This document shows positions 24,633 through 33,650 of a stretch of 64,000 bases of DNA, piece by piece. This DNA comes from a bacterium (GTDB lineage Bacteria; UBA8248), in assembly GCA_022825065.1 (NCBI GenBank), contig JAJDYR010000032.1:62001-126000 (forward strand), read 5' to 3'. How positions within the stretch are numbered: the first letter of the stretch is position 1; each line of letters starts with the position of its first letter. The notes below the pieces were generated by a model that was not told where the DNA came from, searched no databases, and saw only the letters and a list, made by a program, of their open reading frames with translations. Position numbers and translations under genes: made by a program.

Positions 24633-25805
24633 TTAGCGGACGACGTCCTCCCTCCTGAGAGCGGCAATTTCCTTATCTGACAAGCCGAGTTCTCCGAGCA
24701 CCTCATCAGAATGCTGGCCGAGCACCGGCGGCGGCCTGCGGACGGAAGAAGGCGTCTTGTCGAACTTCACGGGAATGCCGCCGAGCCTCAAAACCCCGTA
24801 TTCGGGATGCTCCGCCTGTGCGAGATAGCCCATCGCCTTCATCTGGGGATCCTCATACAGATCCGTGGGCTTGCGCACGCGCGCGCAGGGCACGCCCTCG
24901 CCCTCGAACCTGCGCACCCACTCCTCGCCCGGCGCGGTGCGCAATACTTCCTGCACGATGGGGATGATTTCCTCGCGCGCCTCGTGCCTCCCCCGAAAGG
25001 TCCGCCAGGCCTTTTCTTCGAGCAATTCGGGAAGACCCAGAATCTCGGAGGATTTCTCCCAGAAGCCGTCCACGTCCATATAGAGATAGATGTGGCCGTC
25101 CGACACCTCGTAGACGCGGGCGATCCGGTCGTTCAGGGCGTCCACCACCTCCGAGACGGGTTCCGTATCGCTCGCCCAAATGAGGCGTCCGAACTGCATG
25201 GCCGTGGCCCCGCCCAGAAGCGATGCGTCGATACGCTGGCCTTGGCCGGTGCGTTCGCGGGCGTAGAGCGCCATCATCACCGCGCCGTAAGCGAGCGCGC
25301 CCGTCATGTAGTCCACAAAGGAGCCCTGCACGAGCTGCGGCGCGCCGCCCCCGCCCTGCTCTGCGGGGATGCCGGCCGTCGTCTGGATGATGGGGTCGAT
25401 GCCGCGCCGTTCGCGCAGGGGGCCGCCCTGCCCGTAGGCGGATACCGAGAGATAGATGAGCCGGGGGTTTTCGCGCATCAGGGCGTCCGCGCCAAGGCCG
25501 AACTTCTCGATTGCGCCGGGGCGGTAGCCCTCGACGAACACGTCCATCTGGGCGGCGAGCTTTTTGGCGATCTCCCTGCCCTGCTCCGCGCGCAGGTTCA
25601 GGGCGAGGCTGCGTTTGCTTCGGTTCAGGCCTAGGAACAGCCTGCTCTCCCCGGCGAAGGAGGACGGGAAATTCCGCACGCGGTCGCCTTCTGGCGGCTC
25701 TAACTTCACCACGTCCGCGCCCGCATCCCCCATCATCAACGTGCAGAACGGCCCCGCCACGTAATGCGTGAGGTCCAGCACCCGAATCCCTTCCAGCCCG
25801 TCCAT
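24633..25805 (-). CDS. class III CoA transferase (CaiB/BaiF family)
   Basis: 390 residues. Starts MDGLEGIRVLDLTHYVAGPFCTLMMGDAGADVVKLEPPEGD, the standard family opening, and carries LNRSKRSLALNL and the SFVDYMTGALA region with the catalytic Asp. Transfers CoA between carboxylic acids. Ribosome site AAGGAAAG. It sits 48 bases after the thioesterase gene in the same operon, suggesting activation and release of one acyl-CoA substrate. The substrate is not readable from the sequence. Confidence 0.93.
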   Translation of the reverse strand: MDGLEGIRVLDLTHYVAGPFCTLMMGDAGADVVKLEPPEGDRVRNFPSSFAGESRLFLGLNRSKRSLALNLRAEQGREIAKKLAAQMDVFVEGYRPGAIEKFGLGADALMRENPRLIYLSVSAYGQGGPLRERRGIDPIIQTTAGIPAEQGGGGAPQLVQGSFVDYMTGALAYGAVMMALYARERTGQGQRIDASLLGGATAMQFGRLIWASDTEPVSEVVDALNDRIARVYEVSDGHIYLYMDVDGFWEKSSEILGLPELLEEKAWRTFRGRHEAREEIIPIVQEVLRTAPGEEWVRRFEGEGVPCARVRKPTDLYEDPQMKAMGYLAQAEHPEYGVLRLGGIPVKFDKTPSSVRRPPPVLGQHSDEVLGELGLSDKEIAALRREDVVR

Positions 25806-25853
25806 ATCTTTCCTTGAAAATTGTTGAAATATATCTAATATCTATTTGTTTTA

Positions 25854-26267
25854 TTATCGTTTATCAACTATTTGAATCTTCTCCATCAGCTTTTCGTTCT
25901 TGCGCTCTTTGGGCACGATGAAGCGCTCGTTCGTCCCCCGGGCGACGAGTTCGACCTCATCGTGAATCTCCACCTCGAAGGTGCAGCGCCTGCGGTCACG
26001 CTCGACCAGCCGCGCCCGCGCCTCCACGCGCATCCCCCTGGGCGTTCCCGCCATGTGGGTGAGCGATACCTTCGTCCCCACGCTCGTCTCATCAGGCCCC
26101 AGGTGCTGCGCCAGCGCGTCCATGGCGGCCTTCTCCATGAAGCGCACAAGCTCGGGCGTCGCCACCACCTCGGCGTTCGTGCCCCTCAGGTGCATGGGGA
26201 CGTGCTCCTCCGCCACGACGACGGAATACGTCCCCGCAAGCCCCGGCTGAATTGCGTCTTCATTCAT
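25854..26267 (-). CDS. hotdog thioesterase, fluoroacetyl-CoA thioesterase-like
   Basis: 137 residues. The pattern ATPELVRFMEKAAM (Thr37, Glu45) followed by VGTKVSLTHMAGTPRGM (His71) lines up with the Thr/Glu/His site of FlK, and RCTFEVEIHDEVELVARGTNERFIV is the following strand pair. Many FlK-like proteins are general short-acyl or aryl-CoA thioesterases, so fluoroacetate is not implied. Operon partner of the CoA transferase and quinone-reductase-like genes. Confidence 0.85.
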   Translation of the reverse strand: MNEDAIQPGLAGTYSVVVAEEHVPMHLRGTNAEVVATPELVRFMEKAAMDALAQHLGPDETSVGTKVSLTHMAGTPRGMRVEARARLVERDRRRCTFEVEIHDEVELVARGTNERFIVPKERKNEKLMEKIQIVDKR

Positions 26268-26298
26268 GTGGGTTCACCAGGTGGCCGCGATACGGCGG

Positions 26299-27279
26299 CT
26301 AGCCGCCCGTCGTGAGCACGATTTTCCCGAAGACCTTCCCGGTCATCAGCACGTCGTGGGCGCGAGGCGCATCCGCAAGCGGCATCGTCTCCCCGACCGA
26401 GGCGCGCACCCTGCCGTCGGCCAGCATCAGGTCCAGCTGGCGAATCATCTCCGGGAATACGGGGTCCGAGTTGAAGAGGCTTAGGCCCCGCACGTCGATG
26501 TCCTTGGAATAAAACGGCGGATAGTTCACCGAACCCACCGGGTTCTTGCCGGTGCCCGCGCCGAGCACGACGATCGTGCCGTATTTCTTGACCGCCCGGC
26601 AGTCGGCGTCGAAATTCTCCGCCGCCACCATCTCGATCACCGAATCCACCCCGACGCCGCCGGTCTCGGCCAGGCAGCGCTCCGCGACATCCTCCTCGCG
26701 GTAGTTGATCACCACGTCTGCGCCGAACCCGCGGCAAAACGCGGCTTTTTCTTCTGAACTCACCGTCGTGATGACGCGCGCCCCGGCCGCCTTCGCTATC
26801 TGAATCCCCATGCAGCCCACGCCGCCCGCGCCCGCGTGGATGAGCACCGTCTCGCCCGCCTTGAGCCCCGCCTTGTAAATCAGCGCGTAGTACGCCGTGT
26901 ACAGGACCACCGGCAGGGACGCGCCCTCTTCATAAGAGAGGCTGTCGGGCAGTTTCGCCGTGCGAAGTGGATTCAGGAGCGCCTTTTCTGCGTAAGAGCC
27001 GCTCATTGCCGCGCCGAACACCCTGTCGCCGGGGGCGAAGCCGCTCACTCCCTCGCCGACGGCCAGCACGTCGCCCGCCGCGTCGACGCCGGGCGTCCAG
27101 GGCAGCGCCAGGCTTTTCGAGAGCGGGTGCGCGCCCGAGCGGAAGGTGGTGTCCACCGGGTTCACGCCCGCCGCCTTCACGTCCAACAGTATCTGGCCCG
27201 CCCCGGGCGTGGGGTCCGCCGCGTCTTCTAAAACCATCACTTCGGGGCCGCCGAATTCATGCACGTGTATGGCCTTCAT
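26299..27279 (-). CDS. quinone-reductase-like MDR oxidoreductase
   Basis: 326 residues from the ATG at 27279 (GGGAG six bases upstream); an ATG two codons earlier lies too close to that site. MKAIHVHEFGGPEVM opening, AGVNPVDTTFRSG, and NADPH-binding AGAGGVGCMGIQIAKAAGARVITT identify the zinc-independent quinone oxidoreductase branch of the medium-chain dehydrogenase/reductase family. It reduces quinones or enones with NADPH. First gene of a four-gene minus-strand operon; 31 bases separate it from the thioesterase gene. Confidence 0.9.
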   Translation of the reverse strand: MKAIHVHEFGGPEVMVLEDAADPTPGAGQILLDVKAAGVNPVDTTFRSGAHPLSKSLALPWTPGVDAAGDVLAVGEGVSGFAPGDRVFGAAMSGSYAEKALLNPLRTAKLPDSLSYEEGASLPVVLYTAYYALIYKAGLKAGETVLIHAGAGGVGCMGIQIAKAAGARVITTVSSEEKAAFCRGFGADVVINYREEDVAERCLAETGGVGVDSVIEMVAAENFDADCRAVKKYGTIVVLGAGTGKNPVGSVNYPPFYSKDIDVRGLSLFNSDPVFPEMIRQLDLMLADGRVRASVGETMPLADAPRAHDVLMTGKVFGKIVLTTGG

Positions 27280-27579
27280 CTTCATCTCCCATCGAATTGG
27301 GGCGCCGTGCGCCTCGTCGTTATCTCAGAAATGGACAATGGATTGTTCCGATCCCCTATTCCTTATCACACATCGGGAGAAAATGCTCTTTCTTCCGGGA
27401 CCGCCCCCCGGCAAGGCGACGAGAGCAAACACTCATTCATCAATCGCGTTTGACCTTCGATACAAACGCTCCTTTCCCGGGGTTGTCGCAAAAGCCTTCG
27501 TCAAAGGAGCAACCCCCCCCTTGTCGGAGTTGTTGAAAAAGCCTGGTCTGCTCCTCCGCAAGCCGTCAACGCCTCTTTC

Positions 27580-27785
27580 CTCACCCTGAGTAGCCGCCGA
27601 AGGCGGCGTATCGAAGGGCGCGGGGAGTCGAACGCTTCACGCCGGGTGAAAGGGCATCCTTCGATACGGCGCTTTCGCGCCTACTCAGGATGAGGAGTGT
27701 CGGGGAACGGCGGAGCCTGCCCCGAGCGAAGTCGAGGGAGCCTGTCCTGAGCCTGTCGAAGGGCCGCTACCCAGGGTGAGGCCTG
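27580..27785. repeat. three R3 palindromes
   Basis: CCTGAGTAGCCGCCGAAGGC continuing to GGCGTATCGAAGG (27580-27619), CCTTCGATACGGCGC continuing to CTACTCAGGATGAGG (27656-27694), and a GAGCCTGTCCTGAGCCTGTC copy (27727-27785). Confidence 0.65.
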
Positions 27786-27873
27786 GGAAGCTGCCCCCTT
27801 GAGGGTGAGGCGCGTGGGGGATTATCTGCACAGAAGCGGACCTGCGCGTTCGCCGCGCGGGCGGCCTCAGGCC

Positions 27874-27901
27874 TTGACACGGAATTTTCAGCGGGGATAA
27901 T
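27874..27901 (+). promoter_or_regulatory. sigma70-type promoter of the TAXI-TRAP operon
   Basis: Perfect TTGACA (27874-27879), 16-base spacer, GATAAT (27896-27901, one mismatch). It would give a leader of about 175 bases before the start at 28084. Confidence 0.7.
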
Positions 27902-28024
27902 GCCTTATTCTCATCAGCGTAAACAAAAGCGCGCGCCCTGCCTTTGCGCGTCAGGGGCGGAGAATACCGACAGGCGGAGGACTCGAGTTCACGGGGAACT
28001 CTGAATGGTCCTGAGCGTTCATCT

Positions 28025-28044
28025 GGTGATGAGAGGTCATCACC
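28025..28044 (+). promoter_or_regulatory. leader hairpin upstream of TAXI gene
   Basis: GGTGATGA and TCATCACC form a perfect 8-base stem with loop GAGG, 28 bases before the ribosome site AAGGAG. A candidate mRNA stabiliser or regulatory structure. Confidence 0.5.
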
Positions 28045-28083
28045 ATTAGGTCTGCATGTTTTCACCATGAAAAGGAGCTTGTA

Positions 28084-29076
28084 ATGAAGAAATTCGCATT
28101 CCTGGCAACAGTGGCGGCAGCCGTGGCGTTCACTTTCGCCGCGGCCGATGCGGCCGAACGCTATCGCTTCGGCGGAGGCCCCTCCGGCGGCGCGTGGCAT
28201 CCCTCCATCAGCGCGGGAACCCAGCTTCTGAACCGAAAGGTCGGACGGAAGTTCTACTTCCAGTATTCCCCCTCGGCCGGTTCGGTGGCCAACGTCCGCC
28301 GCGTGAGCCTGGGCGAGTTCGCCACCTCGTGGGGACACGTCGGCCAGGTGTACCAGTCCTGGACGGGCACCGGCCTGTTCAAGAAAGACGGCGCCAACAA
28401 GGACTTCCGCATCGTCGCCAACGTCCGCGCGCAGTCGCAGATCATCGCCGTGCTGGCGGACAGCCCCATCAAGTCCTACAAGGACATGGTCGGCAAGCGC
28501 GTGAACCTGCTCAAGCAGGGAACGGGCAGCCACGTGAACTGCAAGAACATCTTCGCCGCCGTCGGCATCCTCGACAAGATCCAGCCGCGCTACCTGGGCT
28601 TCTCCGCCTCGGGCCGCGCCCTGGGCGACCGCCAGATCGACGTGTACTGCTCCGCCGGCGCGCCCTTCACCATCCCGGCCCTCACCCGGCTCTCCATCCA
28701 GAAGCCGGTGCGCTACATCAGCCTGAGCGAGGCCGAGCAGAAGAAGGTGACCTCCGATCACAAGTTCTACGTGCCGATCACCATTCCCGTTCAGAAAGAA
28801 GTCCGCGGAATGAAAGAGCCGGCGCGCTCCATCGCCTACGACGTCTGGTGGATCGCCCACAAGCAGATGTCCAACGACGCCGTATACAACATGCTCAAGG
28901 TCATCGCCTCGCCCGAGAACCTCAAGCAGCTGACCAAGACGGCGCGCTACTGGCGTGACCTGAGCGGCAACTTCAACGCCCTCAAGGTGCACAAGATCTG
29001 GGTGCACCCCGCCGCCGCGCGTTACTGGAAAGAACGCGGCGTGAAGGTGCCCGACGAGGTCGTGAAAGGCTTCTGA
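28084..29076 (+). CDS. TAXI-family TRAP transporter solute-binding protein
   Basis: 330 residues with a Sec signal peptide (cleavage near ADAA/ERY, about residue 24). The mature start RFGGGPSGGAWHPSISAGTQLLN and SAGSVANVRRVSLGEFATSWGHVGQ are TAXI-family features (PF16868). Periplasmic; TAXI systems import small dicarboxylates, amino acids or related compounds, and the ligand here is unknown. Strong ribosome site AAGGAG. Followed by a stem-loop and the fused permease gene. Confidence 0.92.
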   Translation: MKKFAFLATVAAAVAFTFAAADAAERYRFGGGPSGGAWHPSISAGTQLLNRKVGRKFYFQYSPSAGSVANVRRVSLGEFATSWGHVGQVYQSWTGTGLFKKDGANKDFRIVANVRAQSQIIAVLADSPIKSYKDMVGKRVNLLKQGTGSHVNCKNIFAAVGILDKIQPRYLGFSASGRALGDRQIDVYCSAGAPFTIPALTRLSIQKPVRYISLSEAEQKKVTSDHKFYVPITIPVQKEVRGMKEPARSIAYDVWWIAHKQMSNDAVYNMLKVIASPENLKQLTKTARYWRDLSGNFNALKVHKIWVHPAAARYWKERGVKVPDEVVKGF

Positions 29077-29108
29077 TTCTCGCAACGATAATCCGGCGAG
29101 AAATCGCG

Positions 29109-29151
29109 CCCGGGGAGGAGGAGAAACCGGGAAAACCTCCTTCTCCCCGGG
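29109..29151 (+). terminator. attenuator-like hairpin between TRAP genes
   Basis: CCCGGGGAGGAGGAG and CTCCTTCTCCCCGGG pair with one small bulge, followed by ATTCTTTCGCTT. Lies between binding protein and permease, where partial termination raises binding-protein dosage. Confidence 0.6.
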
Positions 29152-29217
29152 ATTCTTTCGCTTCACGGCTTTTCTCGCCATTCCAGGCCCGCTCGCCCGG
29201 GCCGAGGTAAGGACGCC

Positions 29218-31686
29218 ATGTACCGAAATCTCCTGCCCTTTTTGATGAAGATCGGCCTCATATCGGACGAGATGGTCGTCCCGCGCGACCTGCGGGGTTA
29301 TTCGCGCGTCATCGTCTCGATTATTTCCGTCGCGTTTTCCTACTTCTTCGTTCATATCTCATACTTCGGCCCCCCGCGTTCGGAGATATTCAAGGGCGTC
29401 TACATCCTGGCGACCGCCAGCTTGTGCATCCTCGTCTACAAAGGCAGGCAAAGGCCCGTCCGCGAGGGCTTCGCCTATCTCGATGAAATCTTCTCGTTCT
29501 TCGCCATCGTCGTCATGTGCGCCGCACTGGCCCTGTGGGCGTACTGGGGCGCATTCTTCGGCGACGTGCTCTGGAGCGAATTCATGGTCGGGGGAACCTA
29601 CCTGGTCGCCCTGGCAGGCGGGCTGTTCGGCGCGTTCCTCTACCGGTTCGAAGCCACCGCAGAGCGCATATCGGAATTCCCGACGCTCTCGGACTGGCTG
29701 TTCATCATATCGGCCGTCTCCCCCATCATCTGGTGGAACATCTACAACATCGAACTCACAACGCGCATCGGCGGTCCCGTGCCCACCTCGGTGGTGATAT
29801 ACACGCTGCTCCTGACGGTGGTGAGCTTCGACATCGCCAGGCGCGTCATCGGCCCCGTCATCCCGTTCATCGGCTTCCTGTTCCTGATCTACAGCTTCAA
29901 GCCCATCGCGCAGATATCGCCGGGACTCCTCTACCACGAAGGCTTCGGGCTCGACCGCGTGACCGAGTTCCTGATGCTGGAGGCCGACGGCCTCACCGGC
30001 CTCATCGTCGAGGTCTTCGCCACCTACATCGTCATCTTCGTCGTCCTGGGCGCCTTCCTGGAAAAGACGGGCCTGGGCGAATTCCTCATCGACGCCACCT
30101 ACCGGGTGACGGGCCAGAAGACGGGCGGCCCCGGCCTCACGGCCGTCATGTCGAGCGGGCTGTTCGGCATGATCTCGGGCAGCGGGGTGGCCAACGTGGT
30201 GACGACGGGCACGTTCACCATCCCCCTCATGAAGCGGGTGGGCTACCGCTCGGAGTTCGCCGGCGCGGTCGAGGCGGCCGCCTCCACGGGAGGGGCCTAC
30301 ATGCCGCCCATCATGGCGGGCGGGGCCTTTCTCGTCGCGCAGCTCACCGAGACCTCTTATTTCGACATCGTCAAGATAGCGACGCTCCCGGCCATTCTCT
30401 ACTATCTCTCGGTGGGCTACATGGTCTACATCCGCGCCGTACGGCGCGGGCTCCACGGCGTCGACCCCTCGGAGTTGCCCCCCTGGAGCAGAATCATCCC
30501 GCGCCTCCACTTCCTGCTGCCCATCCCCGTGATGGTGTACTACCTCGTCATCGGTGATTCCGCGTTCCTGGCGGCGTTCAAGACCATCTGCCTCATCGTG
30601 ATGCTCAAGACCTGCGAGCTGCTCTCGAACATCAAGGTGCCCACCGCCGATCAGACGGCCCGCCCGTTTCTCGCCGTCTCGATCGCCTTCGGCGTCTTCT
30701 CCTATTTCTTCGGCCTCAAGGTCGGCGCGCCGTTCGCCTGGTTCGCGGACACGCTGCGCGGGATGAACTGGGGAGACGCCCTGTTCTGGACGGTGACGGC
30801 GTTCATCGTCCTGAAGCTCGCCGAGATCATCTCGACCGGGATGCGGGCGGAGACCGGAGAGTCCGAATACGAGACGGGGCCGATTCTCTTCAGGCGGCTG
30901 TGGGAACTCGTGGTGGATATCGTCAAGGTCACCTGGATATCCCTCGAAGCGGGCGCGCGGAACACGCTCGTCATCGGCTGCATCGCGTGCGTGCTGGGCA
31001 TCCTGCTCTCCTGCGCCACGCAAAGCGACCTTTCGGGCCGCATCTCCATACTTCTGACCGAGTTCAGCTTCGGTCTCCTGCCGCTCACCATCCTCTGGGT
31101 GATCATCGCGGGCTACATCGTCGGCATGGGCCTGCCCATCACGGCGAGCTACGTCGTGCTGGTCATCTTCGGCGTCATCGCGCTCACCAACCTGGGCGTG
31201 CCGACCCTCCACGCGCACCTCATCTGCTTCTGGGTGGCCGTCGTGAGCGCCGTGACCCCGCCGGTCGCCCTGGCGGCCTACGCGGCGAGCGCCATCGCGG
31301 TGTCGGACCCGGTCAAGACCGGTTTCCAGGCGCTGAAGCTCGCTTCGTGGCTGTTCATCATGCCGTTCCTGTTCGTCTACACCCCGCTTCTCCTGGACGG
31401 CACGAGGACCGAGGTGACCATCACCTTCATTGCATGCGTCATCGGCATCGTCGGCTGGGCCGGGTGGATGGAGAACTTCATGACGCGGTACGCGAACGGC
31501 CTGGAGCGAGCCCTGATGTTCATCGGCTCGGTGTGCCTGCTCCTGCCCGTGGGGAATTTCGTGGTATTCGTCACCCCGCTGGAGGGAGACTTGCGGTATG
31601 CCTCCTACGGCGTCGGCGTCATCTCCCTGGCAGCCGTGTTCGTCATGCAGCGCACGCGCGGCGGCGAAGACCCGGTACCCACTTAA
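29218..31686 (+). CDS. TRAP transporter fused 4TM-12TM permease
   Basis: 822 residues with many membrane segments. The N-terminal third is the small DctQ-like part; the rest is the DctM-like part with the hallmark stretch GLFGMISGSGVANVVTTGTFTIPLMKR (about residue 310) and the C-terminal GYIVGMGLPITASYVVLV. Uses an ion gradient and the TAXI binding protein to import its ligand. Starts about 140 bases after the binding-protein gene. Confidence 0.93.
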   Translation: MYRNLLPFLMKIGLISDEMVVPRDLRGYSRVIVSIISVAFSYFFVHISYFGPPRSEIFKGVYILATASLCILVYKGRQRPVREGFAYLDEIFSFFAIVVMCAALALWAYWGAFFGDVLWSEFMVGGTYLVALAGGLFGAFLYRFEATAERISEFPTLSDWLFIISAVSPIIWWNIYNIELTTRIGGPVPTSVVIYTLLLTVVSFDIARRVIGPVIPFIGFLFLIYSFKPIAQISPGLLYHEGFGLDRVTEFLMLEADGLTGLIVEVFATYIVIFVVLGAFLEKTGLGEFLIDATYRVTGQKTGGPGLTAVMSSGLFGMISGSGVANVVTTGTFTIPLMKRVGYRSEFAGAVEAAASTGGAYMPPIMAGGAFLVAQLTETSYFDIVKIATLPAILYYLSVGYMVYIRAVRRGLHGVDPSELPPWSRIIPRLHFLLPIPVMVYYLVIGDSAFLAAFKTICLIVMLKTCELLSNIKVPTADQTARPFLAVSIAFGVFSYFFGLKVGAPFAWFADTLRGMNWGDALFWTVTAFIVLKLAEIISTGMRAETGESEYETGPILFRRLWELVVDIVKVTWISLEAGARNTLVIGCIACVLGILLSCATQSDLSGRISILLTEFSFGLLPLTILWVIIAGYIVGMGLPITASYVVLVIFGVIALTNLGVPTLHAHLICFWVAVVSAVTPPVALAAYAASAIAVSDPVKTGFQALKLASWLFIMPFLFVYTPLLLDGTRTEVTITFIACVIGIVGWAGWMENFMTRYANGLERALMFIGSVCLLLPVGNFVVFVTPLEGDLRYASYGVGVISLAAVFVMQRTRGGEDPVPT

Positions 31687-31714
31687 TTCAAAAGAATCCC
31701 GAGAAGGAGGCATC

Positions 31715-32347
31715 ATGAGCGCAACTCCTCCCGCCCTCAGGCGCATCCAGCACGTGGGCCTGAAAGTCCACGACCTCGACGAGGCGGTGGCCTTCTACCG
31801 CGACGTCATGGGGCTCCGGGTCTCGGACCGCTACGAGCCGGGCGACAACCCCCACAGCCCGTGGGGGATCTGCTTCATGCGCTGCGGCGAGGGGCATCAC
31901 GAGGTATCCCTCATCGCCTATCCCAAAGAGGCCGGCCTGGCGCCCAAAGAGGGCGACATGCGAAAGCCCGAGGTCGGCCTGCACCACGTGGCCTTCGAGG
32001 TCGGCTCGAAGGCGGAGCTCGAAGCCTGGGCGGCGCACATCCGCTCGAAGGGAATCGAGATCGCGGCGGGGCCGCTCGTCCACAGCCCCACGCACCCCGA
32101 GGGCGACGGCACGCTGGGCGAGAACCGCGCCTTTTACTTTCACGACACGTGCGGAAACGGCATCGAGATCTTCTGCGACCTGGCCAGGATGGACGCGGAC
32201 ACCAACCGCATCAACGAGGCGTGGTTCCGCGACAGGCTCGAGCGCGACGGTTTCTCGCGCGACGAGGCCGACCCGCCCCCCGCCTGGCGGCCCGGCACAT
32301 CGAGCATGGCGGACGCGAAAGAGAAATTCGGCCAGCCCTCTTCATGA
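31715..32347 (+). CDS. VOC-superfamily protein, extradiol-dioxygenase-like
   Basis: 210 residues, ATG at 31715 behind GAAGGAGG. Two betaalphabetabetabeta modules with metal-ligand candidates His13 (IQHVGLKV), His91 (LHHVAFEV) and Glu151 (NGIEIFC), the His-His-Glu pattern of type I extradiol dioxygenases and glyoxalases. A C-terminal tail (about 60 residues) is unusual but seen in catechol dioxygenase-like proteins. Lies 28 bases after the TRAP permease, so the importer may deliver its substrate or an aromatic precursor. Confidence 0.85.
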   Translation: MSATPPALRRIQHVGLKVHDLDEAVAFYRDVMGLRVSDRYEPGDNPHSPWGICFMRCGEGHHEVSLIAYPKEAGLAPKEGDMRKPEVGLHHVAFEVGSKAELEAWAAHIRSKGIEIAAGPLVHSPTHPEGDGTLGENRAFYFHDTCGNGIEIFCDLARMDADTNRINEAWFRDRLERDGFSRDEADPPPAWRPGTSSMADAKEKFGQPSS

Positions 32348-32351
32348 CGGG

Positions 32352-32631
32352 GGTGTTGAAATAGCCCGGATTTCACGATTCGACAAATGTAATCGACCGG
32401 GGAACGAGGGTTCACGTCGATGGGGGATGGAGGGCGCGGAGGAAATCATGCTTCACTCGCCTCCTCGCCCTCCTTCGCCTCGAAAACCAACCCCCCCTAC
32501 CCCCCCTTGACAGGGGGGCAAGAAAAAACAAAAGCCCTCTATCGGCGGCGGGGGTCGCCTTTTTTTACCCCCCTGTTAAGGGGGGGTAGGGGGGGTTGCC
32601 TTTATCACCTGACGAGGGGCTTCTTCAACAT
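32352..32631. repeat. R2 ends enclosing an R1 doublet
   Basis: GTGTTGAAATAGCCCGG at the left and GGGGCTTCTTCAACA at the right, degenerate R2 ends around the R1 doublet 32488-32598. This fills the 322-base gap between the VOC gene and the dehydrogenase operon. Confidence 0.55.
32488..32598. repeat. R1 inverted doublet
   Basis: CCAACCCCCCCTACCCCCCC and inverted copy, 111 bases. Confidence 0.7.
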
Positions 32632-32669
32632 TCCCGTGACGCACCGACTCAATGGAGGAAATCATCAAA

Positions 32670-33626
32670 ATGACACACCGCGTCTTGAGCGTGGATGAGC
32701 GCACGAAAACGCAGCCCGCGCGCCGGGCCTTCATGGTGGAATACCTGCACGAGGGCTATGAATTCGTAGAGCCGGAATCCTTCGACGACGCGAGTCTGCT
32801 CGAGGCGGCCGCGGGCGCCTGCGCGCTCACCACCGGGTTCGCCCCCATCACGAGGGAGATGATGGAGGCGGGGCCGGATATCAAGGTGGTCGGCAAGGTG
32901 GGCACCGGCGTGGACAACATCGACACGCAGGCCGCCACCGAACTCGGCATCCCCGTCGCCAACGCGCCCGGCTGGATGCGCTGCATCCCGGTGGCGGAAC
33001 ACGCGATGGCGCTCACCCTCATCATGGCCAGGAGGCCCTGGCTCTGGCCCATAGGTGAGCGCAAACTCCACATTCAGCTTCAGGGCGCGACGCTGGGAAT
33101 CGTGGGTCTCGGGAACATCGGGGGGGCGCTGGCGAAGCGCGCCGCCGCCTTCGAGATGAATATCTGCGCCTACACGCGCACGCGGGGGAAATTCCAGCCC
33201 GAGGGCTTCGAGGTGGAAGAGGTGGAGACGCTCCACGACCTCCTTCCGCGCGCCGATTTCGTTGCGCTCACCCTGCCGCTCACGCCCGAGAACACGGGCA
33301 TGATTGGCGAACGCGAGTTCGAACTCATGAAGGAGACGGCCTGTCTCGTCAACGTCTCGCGCGGCCCCCACGTGGATACGGCGGCGCTCACCCACGCCAT
33401 CAGAGAGGGGAAAATCGCGGGCGCAGGGCTGGACGTGGTGGAACCGGACCCGTTGCCTGCGGATCACCCGCTCCACGGTTTTCCCAACGTCGTCATGTCG
33501 CCCCATAACGCCGCCCAGACCGAAAGCGTCCAGCGTGAGAGCTACAAGCTTTTGTGCGATAATATCAAGCGGGCGGTGGAGGGCGAGAAGGTCACCTCGC
33601 TCGCCAATCCCGAAATCTACGAGTAA
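32670..33626 (+). CDS. D-2-hydroxyacid dehydrogenase
   Basis: 318 residues from the ATG at 32670 (GGAGGA nine bases upstream); the ATG at 32652 overlaps that ribosome site. NAD-binding GLGNIGG at 146-152, the substrate/catalytic Arg in NVSRGPHVDTAAL, and His in SPHNAAQT. Family reactions interconvert 2-hydroxy and 2-oxo acids. First gene of the operon with citrate-synthase-type, aconitase and PrpF genes (24-base gap to the next), which suggests that it feeds or drains a 2-oxo acid in that route. Phosphoglycerate dehydrogenase activity is possible but the context is unusual for serine synthesis. Confidence 0.9.
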   Translation: MTHRVLSVDERTKTQPARRAFMVEYLHEGYEFVEPESFDDASLLEAAAGACALTTGFAPITREMMEAGPDIKVVGKVGTGVDNIDTQAATELGIPVANAPGWMRCIPVAEHAMALTLIMARRPWLWPIGERKLHIQLQGATLGIVGLGNIGGALAKRAAAFEMNICAYTRTRGKFQPEGFEVEEVETLHDLLPRADFVALTLPLTPENTGMIGEREFELMKETACLVNVSRGPHVDTAALTHAIREGKIAGAGLDVVEPDPLPADHPLHGFPNVVMSPHNAAQTESVQRESYKLLCDNIKRAVEGEKVTSLANPEIYE

Positions 33627-33650
33627 AACGCGCCGCTAAGGAGAGTCGTC

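Larger units (their letters stand above)
27280..28083. other. 804-base spacer with repeats and a TRAP promoter
   Basis: 27477-27545 holds a truncated R2/R1 junction (GTCAAAGGAGCAACCCCCCC and GTTGTTGAAAAAGCC). 27580-27619, 27656-27694 and 27727-27785 are R3 palindromes. From 27874 follow the promoter and leader of the TAXI-TRAP operon. No gene seen. Confidence 0.6.

Noticed and set aside
28025-28044. Riboswitch in the TAXI leader
   Set aside because: Only a simple hairpin is seen and no known aptamer motif could be recognised.
27685-29355. 556-codon minus-strand frame opposite the TAXI gene
   Set aside because: Antisense shadow of the TAXI gene extended into R3 repeats.
29359-31746. 795-codon minus-strand frame opposite the TRAP permease
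   Set aside because: Antisense of a clearly recognised membrane protein, with charged low-complexity sequence and no family match.
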